From positions 17,950,027 through 18,014,026 of the forward strand of contig JABAKD010000023.1 in the NCBI GenBank assembly GCA_012845835.1: DNA of 64,000 nt, read 5' to 3'. Source of the DNA: Undaria pinnatifida. Lineage: Eukaryota; Sar; Phaeophyceae; Laminariales; Alariaceae. The position numbers and the translations under genes are program-made. Of the stretch, positions 12,850 through 23,220 are shown piece by piece. Under the pieces are notes generated by a model. That model made no database searches, was not told the DNA's origin, and saw only the letters and a program-made list of their open reading frames with translations. The first letter of the stretch is position 1, and each line of letters begins with the position of its first letter.

Positions 12850-13040
12850 ATTACAGATGTATTGTTGTTGTTGTTGTTCTCACATTAACTCGCATAATCA
12901 AGTCCGTGGTCACAGGACAGGCTCCAGTCACTCTGGAGCTGAGGAATACCCCAGGGAAAAACACACACAACCCAAGGTGGTACACGCATATATCACAGCT
13001 GACGCAATTCATGCCTCCACCAGAAACATCTAAAAGTGAA
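12850..13040 (-). mobile_element. SINE-like repeat with (CAA)n tail
   Basis: Read on the minus strand, this 190-bp unit starts near GACTCCCGATTTCAC, contains TGTGACCACGG, then GTGAGAA, and ends in a (CAA)n tail at about 12859-12877. A second copy is at 50273-50480 on the plus strand, again ending in (AAC)n. A 3' simple-sequence tail after a shared end motif is typical of retroposed short elements. I see no clear Pol III boxes in this piece, so it may be 5'-truncated or a LINE 3' end. Confidence 0.6.
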
Positions 13041-13051
13041 ATCGGGAGTCA

Positions 13052-13335
13052 GTCTATGTTTGTTGATCCCTACGAATCGTAGAGGGCTCACCCGTTGAGC
13101 TGACAATAGTGGGGTAGTGGAGTCACCGGTATGAAGACAAGTATAAGACGTACAAGTATAAATTAAGTTGCTCCTAGCCAAGGCGCAGCGTGGAGTGCGC
13201 TCGCCAGGAAGAAAGGCGGATAAATAGGCGGAGTATTTCCACCATCCCGATATCCCGCTATCATGTGGCCAACTCATCACTGGAAACCCCTTCAATACTC
13301 AACCGTCATCATATCCGCATCATATCCAAGCATAC
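13052..13335. repeat. interspersed module M, copy 1
   Basis: This 280-bp block, from GATCCCTACGAATCGTAGAG to CAAGCATACAATCAACAG, recurs nearly intact and in the same direction at about 37410-37688. It has no coding content. Here it adjoins the SINE-like repeat; at 37 kb it adjoins the tRNA-derived SINE, so it is a mobile or duplicated module in its own right. Confidence 0.85.
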
Positions 13336-13964
13336 AATCAACAGCCTCCCTGCTTCGTAAATGATACGGTATGATGCTATATTGTCATATCATCAGGGTA
13401 AAACGATTCAATGAAAATTACGGTCAATCAATATCCTCCCAGTACCTCCGTGACAAGAAAGAAAGATTGCAACACCATAGTCCTTAAAAAGCACTCCATA
13501 AATCTAGAGATACAATTCAGGGACAGTATTCAACATCAATCTTCACGAACCTAAGATCTAAGTCGTAAAATCCTAAGTCCAAATACAAAAACTCAAATCC
13601 GAAATTCATAGACCGAAAACTTAAATCCGAAAACTCAAACATCGGCCTTATAATCGGCATTCAGCCTTCCTTATATAACGGTTGTCAGCTCCATAGAACA
13701 GGGGTGCCAACAAGTGTGATTGGACAGCAGTCTCAAAACTCACTCTCGAATGAGACAACGCCTCCCGGCTGGGTACGCACTAAAAATCCATTGAAATTCC
13801 AAACGCTCAAATCCCGAGAAAGATTATGCCATACTAGACAACGCAATCGTGAAAACAGTAATATTTCAAAAATAAAGAAATAGTTACTTGCCTCCCTAAC
13901 TACCATGCATTCTTTAAAAGTACGAAAATCCAGCTAATACATGCAGAATAATCCGTCAAGAAAC
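13336..13964. other. AT-rich, no gene
   Basis: Low-GC sequence with short direct phrases such as AAATCCGAAA and CTCAAA repeated around 13570-13640. No frame or domain of note. Confidence 0.5.
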
Positions 13965-14060
13965 ATGTCAAATCAGCTCGCAAAAAAGTTAGTCGCCCTC
14001 GGGTTTAGACGTATCGAACTCGTCGAGTTTGAGACCTTTTTTCAACTTAACGAGCCATAA
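13965..14060 (-). pseudogene. Ty1/copia pol scrap, second copy
   Basis: The minus strand encodes LKKGLKLDEFDTSKPEGD followed by a stop. This aligns with LEKGLILEEFDATEPEGD of the larger copia fragment 1 kb away (about 15010-15070), where Trp-Pro-Phe follows. It is the segment between reverse transcriptase and RNase H. Being so short and diverged, it is an older, separate copia relic. Confidence 0.7.
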
Positions 14061-14359
14061 TCCTCTCAAGTGGTCAAGCGAATGCTTTCCCGCACAAGCA
14101 GTAACAGATGGGTGTGACCCCTCCTTGCAGGATGAAAACTAAACGGTTTGGCTCAGCTGGGTCTCATTAAGGGGTTTGTTGAGAAAACCATAGACTGATT
14201 ACGAGGGGATGACCTCGGGTAGTTTACCAAAAATCGTCGCCGTCCCCAAATCCCCCAAAAAATATAAACTGAACGATTTGGCTCAGCTATCATAATTAAA
14301 CAGTAGAAAAAACAAACCTAGCGTACTAAATCATGACATATTCCACCGTTCTCCCAAAA
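14061..14359. repeat. copia 3' flank with duplicated 24-bp motif
   Basis: A motif of the form AAACTRAACGRTTTGGCTCA appears twice, near 14138-14162 and 14266-14290. Both lie just downstream, in element orientation, of the copia pol end at 14360, so this may be 3' untranslated or LTR-derived sequence. No complete LTR can be delimited. Confidence 0.5.
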
Positions 14360-15460
14360 TCAAATGTTCATCACAAAATCCCGGTGAAAACGAAAAACTG
14401 GACAGGCAAGTGCCTTCGTCAGGAAGTCTGCGTGTTGCTGCTCAGACTCTACGGCGACAATGTCAAACTCTCCCTTACAAGCTCTCGGAGGAAGTGGTGC
14501 CTAATGTCGATGTGTTTCGAATTCGACGCGCACACCGGGTTATGAGCCAGGTGCCTTGCCCCCTTGCTGTCCTCAAAAACCGTGATGCATGCAGTACCAA
14601 GGCCAGGCAAAATAAAACTCCACACGTACCGCAAGAAAATCACCTCCTTGATGGTGTCTGCTAGTGCTACGTACTCATCTTCTGTGGTGGAAAGCGTCAC
14701 GCACTTTTGAGTCCTCGAAAACCAGCACACGCATGCTCCTGCGCACATGACAGCCCCACCGGAAACCGACCTCTTATCAGTGGCATTGCTGACGTAGTCT
14801 GCATCCGCATGCGCAACCAGCTCCAGTCCATTGCCTCTCTGAAAAGTAATGATAAAATCGCTCGTGAAAAAAACATACTCTAAAATGCCAACCGCTGTCT
14901 TCCAGTGTATCGCTCTGGGCGAGTTGGTGTACCTGGCTACCGCTCTCACTGCGTTCGCAATATCCGGACGTGTCTGATTGGCAAGCCACATTAAGCACCC
15001 TACCAGTTCACGGAAAGGCCAGTCACCCTCAGGTTCAGTCGCATCGAACTCTTCGAGTATAAGGCCCTTTTCTAACGTGTTTCTTCTGCCCGAGCTAACG
15101 CCGAACTTCAAAGCTGTGTTTTCAGCGAAAGCTTGCTAAGAGATCGTTCAAGTGCCAGCATCCCAATCTCTAGAATACCGGCAGCCAGCATACCACCTTA
15201 GCTCGCCAAGGTTGTTAATCGGCACTAGGCGGTTCAAGTCTTCGCAGAACTGATCGCATCTAGCCTTCCGTCCTACTGCGAAGATATCGTCCACATAAAC
15301 TACTGTTACTATGGAGACAGTTCCAGACTCGACCAAGCGCAAGACACACGCGTCTGCTAGACTCTGCTCAAAACCAAGACTCTTCATGTGCGATAGCAAG
15401 TGGTTGTGCCACGATCTCGACGATTGTTTCAAGCCGGTATAGCACGACTTCAACTGCGTG
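14360..15460 (-). pseudogene. Ty1/copia pol fragment: reverse transcriptase end and RNase H
   Basis: The minus strand carries the last part of a copia polyprotein. The upstream part has GLKQSSRSWH and the catalytic YVDDIF of reverse transcriptase. The RNase H part has ADADYVSN, KRSVSGG, STTEDEYVALADTIKEV, EDSKGARHLAHNPV and KHIDIRHHFLREL, in the normal order. Two in-frame stops (TGA at 15148-15150, TAG at 15136-15138) lie between them. A single-base deletion near 14460 shifts the end, after which HADFLTKAL leads to a stop at 14360-14362. The 5' side is cut off near 15460, so Gag, protease, integrase and most of RT are missing. The remnant cannot be autonomous. Confidence 0.92.
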
Positions 15461-16416
15461 TTTATTTCTGTTTCAGAGTGCCGATAGATCAGAGCGCAAA
15501 CGCCTCGCTACACGTGACGAGGTTGTTATATCGAGGGTCAAGTTATTCCGCACGTTCCTTCCCGGAAGATCGACACGTAGTATCACAGTGCTGCAAGAGT
15601 GTTAGTCCATGCTGCTACTTGATAAGCTACCGCCATAAACAAAAAACGATCCTTGAAAATGTTTGGCAACCTAGATTAAAACGCGTACCTGGTACATAGG
15701 ATACGGTATCAGGTACGAACTCCATAACAAACGCAGGAATATTGACTATCTTCGTCTGTACTCAAAATGTTCGTATACTACGTACATAAAATGTTTGAGC
15801 ACCTAACTGTGGCCTCATAATCTACCCCATTCCCCCTGCTCAATACTTTTGTGGTCCGGCATACAGCGGATACCGCTTATCATAACACTCTGCACACGCG
15901 CACGATAAGGGCGGGGGAAGTTGAGGGGGTGATCAAACCAAAGGAGGCTTAAACATAATCAAAATCCTATCATCAATCATTGTCAAGCAAAGCATGTCAG
16001 ATTACAATATCATATTTATGATACAGTGCGAGGCATAACCGGGACAAGATCAGGGTGGAATCTTCAGTCTAACGAAAAAAACGCATCCCGATATTTCCAC
16101 CACATATTGCATCATAAAACGTGAGTAACAGTATATTTCCTCACTACCGGTTTCTTCATTTCGTGTACCGCACTATGCTAGATCGCTGGTGAGGTTGACA
16201 ACCAGCTATTCTGGAAGTAACCCGCATTGTGTAAGACAAAACAAATACCACGTATGTTGTCATCGCCTCTCGTGCGTACCCGAAATATAATACTACTGGT
16301 ACTAACAATACCCATCATCATCTCCCGGGCGTACCTTGAATATAGTACTACTGGTGCTAACGATACCCCTACAGCCATCAGCCGTCACCAATTTATCTGT
16401 AAAACCGGATGACGTA
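15461..16416. other. no gene
   Basis: Moderately AT-rich sequence with small local duplications, for example TAATACTACTGGTACTAAC and TATAGTACTACTGGTGCTAAC near 16288-16360. No domain or element end is recognised. Confidence 0.5.
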
Positions 16417-16740
16417 TGTTAAATTAAAGGAGGGGGACACAGAGTGCCCCCTGCAGGTCTGCCAATTGAGCAGGTCCTCGGAGAGTACTCACTTTCGTTC
16501 CTTCGTAGAGATGTAGCTTTATTCGTTTCAACCAGAGCCCGGGATAGCTTCTGAGATCGGAGGCACGTGCCTCCGATCTAATTTCTAACTTTCCCGAATA
16601 TAAAACGCCAACCTTATCATAGTGCCTCCGATCTAATTTCTAACTTTCCCGAATATAAAACGCCAACCTTATCATACGAAACCCATCCAAATGGTCTCAA
16701 ATTCGGATACCTACAGGCCTTTCGAGGCCGTATCTTAACA
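16417..16740 (-). mobile_element. LTR of the TGTTAAG family, copy a
   Basis: In element orientation (minus) this LTR starts TGTTAAGATACGG and ends TTTAATTTAACA, giving TG...CA ends in a TGTTA/TAACA inverted repeat. It contains a TATA-like TTTATATT, an AATAAA signal and the 24-bp palindrome centred on CACGTG. It is longer than the 269-bp copies because of a 55-bp tandem duplication (16567-16621 and 16622-16676). On its 5' side in element orientation it is followed by 175 bp matching the TRIM interior, so it is a 3' LTR that has lost its partner. Confidence 0.88.
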
Positions 16741-16915
16741 CTAGCCTACCCTGATGAGTCGCATATGCAGAAATATGGGAGATTCGGGGAAACTCCGGTT
16801 ATACGAACTAGACCATGAGTCGAAGATGCGGCTCCTCAAAACCCACTCCCACACCTCTAACCGTCTGGCTATGGAGCCAGGAACACGCGAAGAAAAGCAG
16901 TAGAAAGGAAAGCAG
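16741..16915 (-). mobile_element. internal remnant adjoining LTR copy a
   Basis: This 175-bp segment (from CTAGCCTACCCTGATGAG to AAAGCAGTAGAAAG) closely matches the interior of the miniature element at 43133-43341 in reverse. Beyond 16915 the match stops, and no primer-binding site or 5' LTR follows. It is either a truncated element or part of the longer parent from which the miniature form arose. Confidence 0.85.
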
Positions 16916-16948
16916 ACCCTACAGCAAGGCAATAGTCACCCATCAAAA

Positions 16949-17046
16949 CCTGCCGCATGCCGCCGGTGTGGCGGGGGGGGCAGAAAAGGCTCTAGGACCT
17001 GCCGCATGCCGCCGGTGTGGCGGGGGGGGCAAGAAAGGCTCTACGG
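16949..17046. repeat. 49-bp tandem duplication, GC-rich
   Basis: CCTGCCGCATGCCGCCGGTG followed by TGGCGGGGGGGGCA and a purine-rich tail appears twice in tandem with period 49. The rest of 17047-17596 shows no gene. It lies beyond the 3' end of the gypsy pol and may include its 3' untranslated or LTR sequence, but no matching LTR is found at the other end. Confidence 0.8.
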
Positions 17047-17596
17047 TAAACCAACCACAGAAAAGGTACTATGGCGAGGCGAGCCCTCGTCGATATGGAG
17101 GGGAACACAGGCGCTAACACAAGGGAGAAGTCATGCGAAAAACCTCCCGCGGGCCATCGGCAAGGCGAGGGGTTAGACGAGGAAACGAGGAATACCCGGG
17201 ATGAAAGGTGTCAACACCTACAGCCCCGCTACGGGAGGAAGTGTTTAGACGAAAAAAACAAAGCAGAACAAATACAACACACAAAACATAAAAGAAGACA
17301 CACAGACCCGTACACTGGTCGCCCCCCGGCTCTGGGTTGAGGGGGGCGTCGGCAGGGCGAAAATGAACAATGACGAACAGGCGACAGCCCTGCGCCTCAG
17401 ATAGCGGCGTTTTACCCAAACCCTGAGCCGGAACTGAGCAGGGGGTTCGGCAGGACAGAAAGAAAATCAACGGAAGCACCACCCCAAAATCCGACGAAGA
17501 CTCTCAGGACACCACGAACAACCCAAAGACAAAGACGCAAAACTCATAACTCCAAATAAAAGAAGAACTATCGAGGAGCGGTGGTGGCTTGGAAAG

Positions 17597-17975
17597 TCAA
17601 CTGGCCACGGCCGCGCCTCGAGATTCGTCTACGTTACGTTGGATTCCCCGAGGAAACGCACTGGCGATGTGAACTTGCAAGCACCAAGGACCTCCTACGG
17701 CTCCCGTTGAAGTCGTGTAGCGCGCCGGGGGAAGAGGAAGTTTAATCGGTCCCGGGTGGTCCAGAAAGCGGACCAGGTATACCTTGTCCTCGGTAGGGCT
17801 CGCGCTGATTTTTCGAAGCCACCCAAAACCATCGTTTCCCTTGTACCAAAAGCGGGCTCCCTTAGGGAGTACTGTGTCGTGGTAGCGACGGAGCCAATCG
17901 GCGCGGGGAACACAGGCGTAGCCCGGCGCTAGGAAACGTTCCCCGTTGTTGCGGGAGAGCTCACGCTGTACCGCT
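17597..17975 (-). pseudogene. gypsy Pol C-terminal Tudor-like domain
   Basis: After the chromodomain, the pol frame stops at 17929, but the adjacent frame continues coherently with GYACVPRADWLRRYHDTVLP, GARFWYKGNDGFGWLRKI, VYLVRFLDHPGPIKLPLPP and YTTSTGAVGGPWCLQVH before a stop at 17597. A single-base deletion near 17970 explains the switch. The FWYK-DG-GW-I...YLVRF pattern resembles Tudor or Agenet barrels, which often read methylated histone tails or bind nucleic acid. That assignment is mine from pattern only. If correct, this element's integrase carries two chromatin-reader-like modules, perhaps for target choice. Confidence 0.6.
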
Positions 17976-20850
17976 CCGATCCGCATTCGGCGGTAAAGGC
18001 GGTTGGTTGGCGGTGCTGGTCCGGGGTTCCGGCCCAATAGCGCAAGATGTGGGAGCGGGAGAGGTGAAGGTCCATTTCCCGCTCCCAGGACGGTTCGGGG
18101 AGTCCCGCCCAATGCGTCTTGTATAGCACCGCGATGACGCCACCTCGCCCCCGTACCGACTGATGACCATTGATCTGCTCCACCTCCAGCCGTTGGAGGG
18201 GAGTCGAAACGTCGTCTTGAGTGACGTGGTACGGCGGGGACTTCTTGGAAAATATGTTGAGCACATACTGTGTCAGCCCCGTCGGTAGGTATTTGGGCAT
18301 GTCCCCGCTGTCGTGGGGGTTGGCACAGGGTTTGCAGCGCTCGATGGTCACACGCCGACGAGCGTCCGAACCAGGCAGGTCGGAAGGGAGATCCCAATAA
18401 AGGAGGTTGCTCCCGAGCGGAGAGCCGTCCGGTGTCTCGGCGGCGGAGCAGGGACCGACGGCCAGGACCTTGTATGGGCCCGTCCAGTTAAGCGCGAGTT
18501 TGGCCTTGAGTACCTTGGCGTCGGTATTCGCCTTCACACCCTGGCGGATGGTAAAGGCATAATTGTATACCCATGCCCAACCACCCACAGTGAAGTTAGG
18601 TGCTGGACGCAGCGCGTCGGCGAGGGCGGAGTTTCTGCGGTTAACACGGGAAACGGTGAGGGCGTGGTGTGCGCGGACAATGTCGTTCGCGCGCTTTTGC
18701 CGGTCGGTGGCCAAATCGCAATAGGCCAGGTGGTCACGGGCCAGACTCTGGTGTCCCACGACACCTGTGCGGTCGAAAATCGTCAGGGGGAGCCGTGGGA
18801 GTCTGCCCATGTGGACCTCGTTGGGCGTCAAACCCGTCGCCGCGCTGACAGAGTTGTTGTAAGCGAATTCTACGTGGGGCAGATGCAAGTCCCAGTCGTC
18901 TTGTCGCTCGTTGACGACCATAGCCAGCATTTGTGCCATAGTGTGATTTACCCGCTCAACGCACCCGTTACAGTTGGAATAATAGGAGCTTGTAGCAAGC
19001 TTGTGTACACCTAACAGCTGATATGCAGCTTGTGAAAGCTTGGAGCAGAACTGCAGTCCGTTGTCCGAGAGTGTGGTGCGCGGGCACCCCCACAAGGGGA
19101 TGTATTGGTTCACCAGGATATTGGCTGCACCTTCCGCGGTGAACTCAGCGTGAGTGACGGGGAACATGTCGGCCCGACGACTGAAGCGATCGGTGAACAG
19201 CAGGGTGTAGGTGTTGCCTCGTGGTGTGACCGGAAGGGGGCCGAAGTAGCCAACACTGACGGCGATACCTGGACCTTCCGGCAGAGGCATTGTGATGATG
19301 GGCCAGCGGACAGTCAGCCGTGGGGTTTTCCGCGCTTTGCACTTCAAGCAGTGGCGAAGCCACCACCAGGTGCACACACTCATGCCAATCCACCAATAAA
19401 AACGCTCCAGCATGCGCAACGTGCGCGTGGTGCCAAGGTGGCAGGAGGCCGTCGAGTGGCAAGCTTGCATGATCCAAGGGCGCATGAGCAGGGGAACGTA
19501 GATGCGAACTGGCTCGTCGTTTAGCAAGCAAGCAGCTCGCCCCACAGAGTTCGGTTTGTCAGAGCTTGTTGGCGGGAGTGTCGGGTTACGGACGTGTAGG
19601 ACGAAGTCGTCGTCGGTTGTATGTAGTCGACCCTTACCCGCCAGTGCCTGGATGCCTGAGAGGGAGGGACGCTTGGGCGAGGGGTAGCATGCCAAGAAGT
19701 CGGGTGGCAGGGCCGACGGCCGGCCGATAGAGATGTAACGTATCGTGGCGTGGCACGTCGGCTCTGCGTGTTGTTCGCGCTTCCAATCGGCATGTGAATA
19801 ACGCGCGACGGAATCCGCGAATCGCAACTCAGCAGCGTCGCCGAGGGCATCCGACCTTGTAAGTGCAGCCGGCGTTTCACCAGGAGGAGGCGTAAGCCGT
19901 AGGAGCGGAGTTCCCATAGGCTCTGCGTGGTCGTGGTCGGACGGAAGTGGTACCGTGCGGGCCGGCGGGTCGGCAAGAGTAGGGGTCGCGGCGACTGGCG
20001 GAGCCGGCCGCGGCCGTCGGGCTCGCGGCGGAGTTGTAACTCGTCTGGACGATGGCTGGGGGACCCCGCCGGGCCCGAAGCCATAGTCGACAGCAGGGGG
20101 TGCCTTACCAGCTGCTGTTGCTGAACGCCGGCGCGTCCGAGTGGAGATGCGGTCCGAAAAAGGCGTCATCGTCTGGGGCGCCGGAGATCCAGGCGAGGTT
20201 GGGACGGACGCGGTCGGGCCCATGGGCTCGACGGGGTTTGTCCCTTGTACCGAACTCCGGGAAGGAGTCGGTTGGGCCACTGATGTCGTGGCAGCCGGGG
20301 CTTCGGCGGAGTCCTCGTTGGTCACGGTGGGTACAGCAAAAACCGAATCGAAATCGTAGTCGGCTGTACGCGAGCCCCCGCTTCGGCCGGGCGAGCTATC
20401 GACGGTGGCGGTGGATGCAGAAACACGAGCGACGAATCTCCTGGAAGGAGTAGGAAGGTCGTCAAGCCTCATACGTGGCCCGTGTGTGCGAAAATCGCAA
20501 AAGTTGGCAAGAGTAAGAGGAAGCCCACCCAAGGCATTACTTTCGGTACGGGGCATTAGCCCACCCAAGCCGACACCCGGTACCGGAAAAGAAGGAGTGT
20601 ACAGCTCGCAAGCCCGTATGAGGTAAATGCCACCATCCTCAACAGGGGTAAGGCTCGTCGAACCATTGCGGCCGTGTTCCGTGGCAGTCTCCGGCAAGCA
20701 AGACAGGAAGTCAGCGTTGACGTTTGCGCTTCCTTTTCGGTATTCGAGGGTGTAATCGAATGCGGTGAGGAACTCGAGCCATCTATGGACTCGGCCGTTG
20801 TGACTCCCCACTTTGCCTATGTTTTCCAGAGCCTTGTGGTCTGAGAACAT
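17929..20850 (-). pseudogene. gypsy RNase H end, integrase and chromodomain
   Basis: A 973-codon open stretch begins within RNase H (FSDHKAL, then YRKGSANVNADFLSCLP). A long Ser/Pro/Thr-rich linker with no known domain follows. The integrase has an HHCC zinc-binding motif (HSTASCHLG ... CLKCKARK), then the core. DD35E residues are expected in VGYFGPLP, TLSDNGLQF and NGCVERVNHT. The second Asp and the Glu are present with 35 residues between them, but the first Asp is Gly (codon at 19249-19251). The C-terminal part has LEVEQINGHQSVRG, LYKTHWAGLPEPSWE and HILRYW, a chromodomain pattern. A TGA at 20851-20853 separates this from the RT. The integrase is predicted inactive. Confidence 0.93.
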
Positions 20851-21771
20851 TCAGAACTTGGTGCTCCAAAGGTAGCCGCGGAGGCGCTTGAGAGCCCAGA
20901 CGATGCTGCCAGCCTCCAAATCGAGAGGAGGCCAATGCCTTTCGGAGTCGAGCGTAGCTCGACTGATGTATGCGATGGGTTTTATGGAGCCGTCCGTCTG
21001 CTCCCGTTCGAGAGCGGCTCCGAACCCGTTGATGCAGGCATCGCAGTACACGTGGAACGGGCGTGTGCCGTCGGCGACGGCGTCCCAATCAGGGAAAACG
21101 AGGACCGGCGGGGTCGTGAGCTCCGCCAAGATTTCTCTCACCAACTTCTCCATAGCAGGCGTGAAGGCAAACTTTACCCCCTTCCGAAGGAGTGGGTTAA
21201 TAGGACGAAGTCTCTTCGATAAGTCGAGCAAAAATTTGCGGTAATAGTTGATACCACCCATGAGTGCGCGCACCTGCTTAACGTCAGTGGGCATTGGCAT
21301 ATTGGTCAATGCCGACACTTTTTCCGAATTTGGGCGTAGGCCTGCTGGAGAAATGGAGTGGCCTAGAAAGCTCGCATCGGTAGCGCCCAAAAGCTCCTTC
21401 GAGGGGGAAAGCTTGAGATTGTGCTTTCGAAGGCGTTCGAAGAGAGAGCGAATCGTCCGAACATGCGTTACCGGGTCGGAGTCGAACACGATGACATCGT
21501 CGAGGTAAGCTGCCACCTGTGTCAAGCCTTTGATCACCTCATTGATAACCTTGACGAACCACCCAGGCAAGCCGCTGCTGCCCTGAGGCATAACGAGCCA
21601 CTCATAAAGGCCCGTGGGTGTGCAGAACGCTGTAAGGGGAACTGTGTCCTTGTGTGCCGTTATCTGGTGGAACGAGGAAACCAAGTCGAACAGGGAAAAC
21701 ACCCGACCTGAGCCTAAGGAGTCCAGGACCTGGTCCACGCGCGGAATCGGCAGTTGGCTGAGCTTGCTAAT
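20851..21771 (-). pseudogene. gypsy reverse transcriptase palm and RNase H start
   Basis: This segment continues the same frame as the protease and integrase segments. Typical RT blocks are present: FSLFDLVSSFHQI with the first catalytic Asp, TAFCTPTGLYEWLVMPQG, AAYLDDVIVF with the YLDD catalytic pair, and FLGHSISPAGLRP. RNase H begins with FHVYCDACINGFGAALE. The catalytic residues of RT look intact. It is bounded by a TAA at 21772-21774 upstream and a TGA at 20851-20853 downstream. Between the TAA and the first conserved block the frame reads ISKLSQLPIPRVDQVLDSL, so the TAA is a point lesion inside the RT, not a natural end. Confidence 0.95.
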
Positions 21772-23220
21772 TTATTTGAGTTTTTTGTAGTTCACCGTGA
21801 TCCTCACACCGCCAGATTTCTTCGGGACGACCACCAGCAGGCTCGAGTACGGTGAGGTCGAGTGCTGAATCAGCCCAGCTGCGAGGTACTGGTTAAGGGT
21901 CGCGTCCACTTCTCTGGCCAGTATAGGGTTTATGCGATGGGGCCGTGAAGTGACCGGAGCGCTGCCCTCCGGAACCGAGATTTCAAAGGGCATTAGAGAG
22001 CATGACCCAAAATCCGTCTTCGAGGTGGAGAACACGTCAGAAAAGTCGCAGAGCACATCCCCCAGTTGCTCAATGGTCGGGGGGTCCCAACCAGGGTCGT
22101 GTAAGTCAAACGCAATCTCCCGCAGGTGCGGTGGGAGTCGGGCCCAGACGCGTAGAAATGCAGAACGTTGGGCTGGGTTCAAACGTTCCATAAGCGTCGG
22201 CGAGGGCGGCGGTACGGCGGGAGCTATCCCCTCCGCGTCCGTCGGGCTCGCGACCGCAGAGACCTGGCTGTCCGAAGTCTGGCCAGAGTGGGGACCCGCA
22301 GCCTTGATAGGGTGTTGCAAGGCACCCAGCCGAATGCGCAAAAGTGGGGCGTCGGCGACCCCGACAAGGTCGCCTGGCTCGAGGTCCGCGACACCTATGA
22401 CGGGAAGCCCCTGTCGTCCTGAAGCAACAAAGTGTTTCTGTCCCGAAAGAATATCCGGCTGCGGCACTATGTCGACAAGATAGTGTCCTGTAAGCGCAGG
22501 AGAGCCGTTACTGCGCACCAAGAGGACCGCGAGCAGTTGGGGCTCGTCCGACAAAGTGACACCTGTAGAGCCATCATAGCGAAGGTGGAAAGCACCGTTC
22601 GATGGTGCGGGATCGATGGCATAAGCCGCTACGCCTGCTGTGGCGTGGTGGGACAACGTCAGCTCGCCCAAAACCCGATTATTGAGAGGACGACGGGGCA
22701 GGGCGCGGTACGAACGGGTGTTGAAGCGCATCCAAATGTCGCGGCCCAGCAAGACAGCGTGCTGCATGACCGATGGAGGGACCACGCATGCCCACACCGC
22801 GAAAGAGCATGTCGGTTATTTTTCGAGGAAGAATTGAACGCTCAGACGGATGTGGGTCGCGGTCCGTAAAGGGGCGGATTCGCCAAAACCACCCCAGGAG
22901 CGAGGGCTGGTGGGCCGCTCGCACGCCGATGAGGCGGTGCCTACCGATAGCATACGATCCAACACGTCACGTCGGATGAAGGTTTGGGGCGAGCCAGTGT
23001 CAAGCAGCGCTGTACATTTGTAGGGCGCAATGGCGTCTCCTCCGCTATGTACTGCAATATCGGTAGTGAAGAATCGTCGTCCAGCGTCACGGTACCCCCG
23101 ACGAGGCAGGGGCCATGTTCTGGAAGTGCGCGGTCTGAGGCGCGGCGAGAACCTATCGCCAAAACCTCCGGGCTTTGATCGGCGGGTGTACCCGAAAAAT
23201 AGGCCGAAAGAGGGCCTTGG
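21772..23220 (-). pseudogene. gypsy aspartic protease and RT amino-terminal region
   Basis: The pol frame opens after a TGA near 23221. The protease has CTALLDTGSPQTF, the retroviral-type D-T-G-S active site (around 23000), and AVLLGRDIWMRF toward its end. A TAA at 22816-22818 lies between these blocks. The region then runs into the RT N-terminus (PFEISVPEGSAPVTSRPHRI, VVVPKKSGGVRITVNYKKLK). The NADAR frame and the protease frame differ by one base; the switch lies near 23035, where a single-base deletion would join them. No convincing slippery heptamer is visible, so I favour mutation over programmed frameshifting. Confidence 0.9.

Noticed and set aside
17047-17596. 3' LTR of the gypsy element
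   Set aside because: No matching sequence is found upstream of Gag at 30.4-30.6 kb, so an LTR cannot be supported.
18313-19014. Long plus-strand frames opposite the gypsy pol
   Set aside because: Antisense shadows of a GC-rich coding region; the minus frame has all catalytic motifs.
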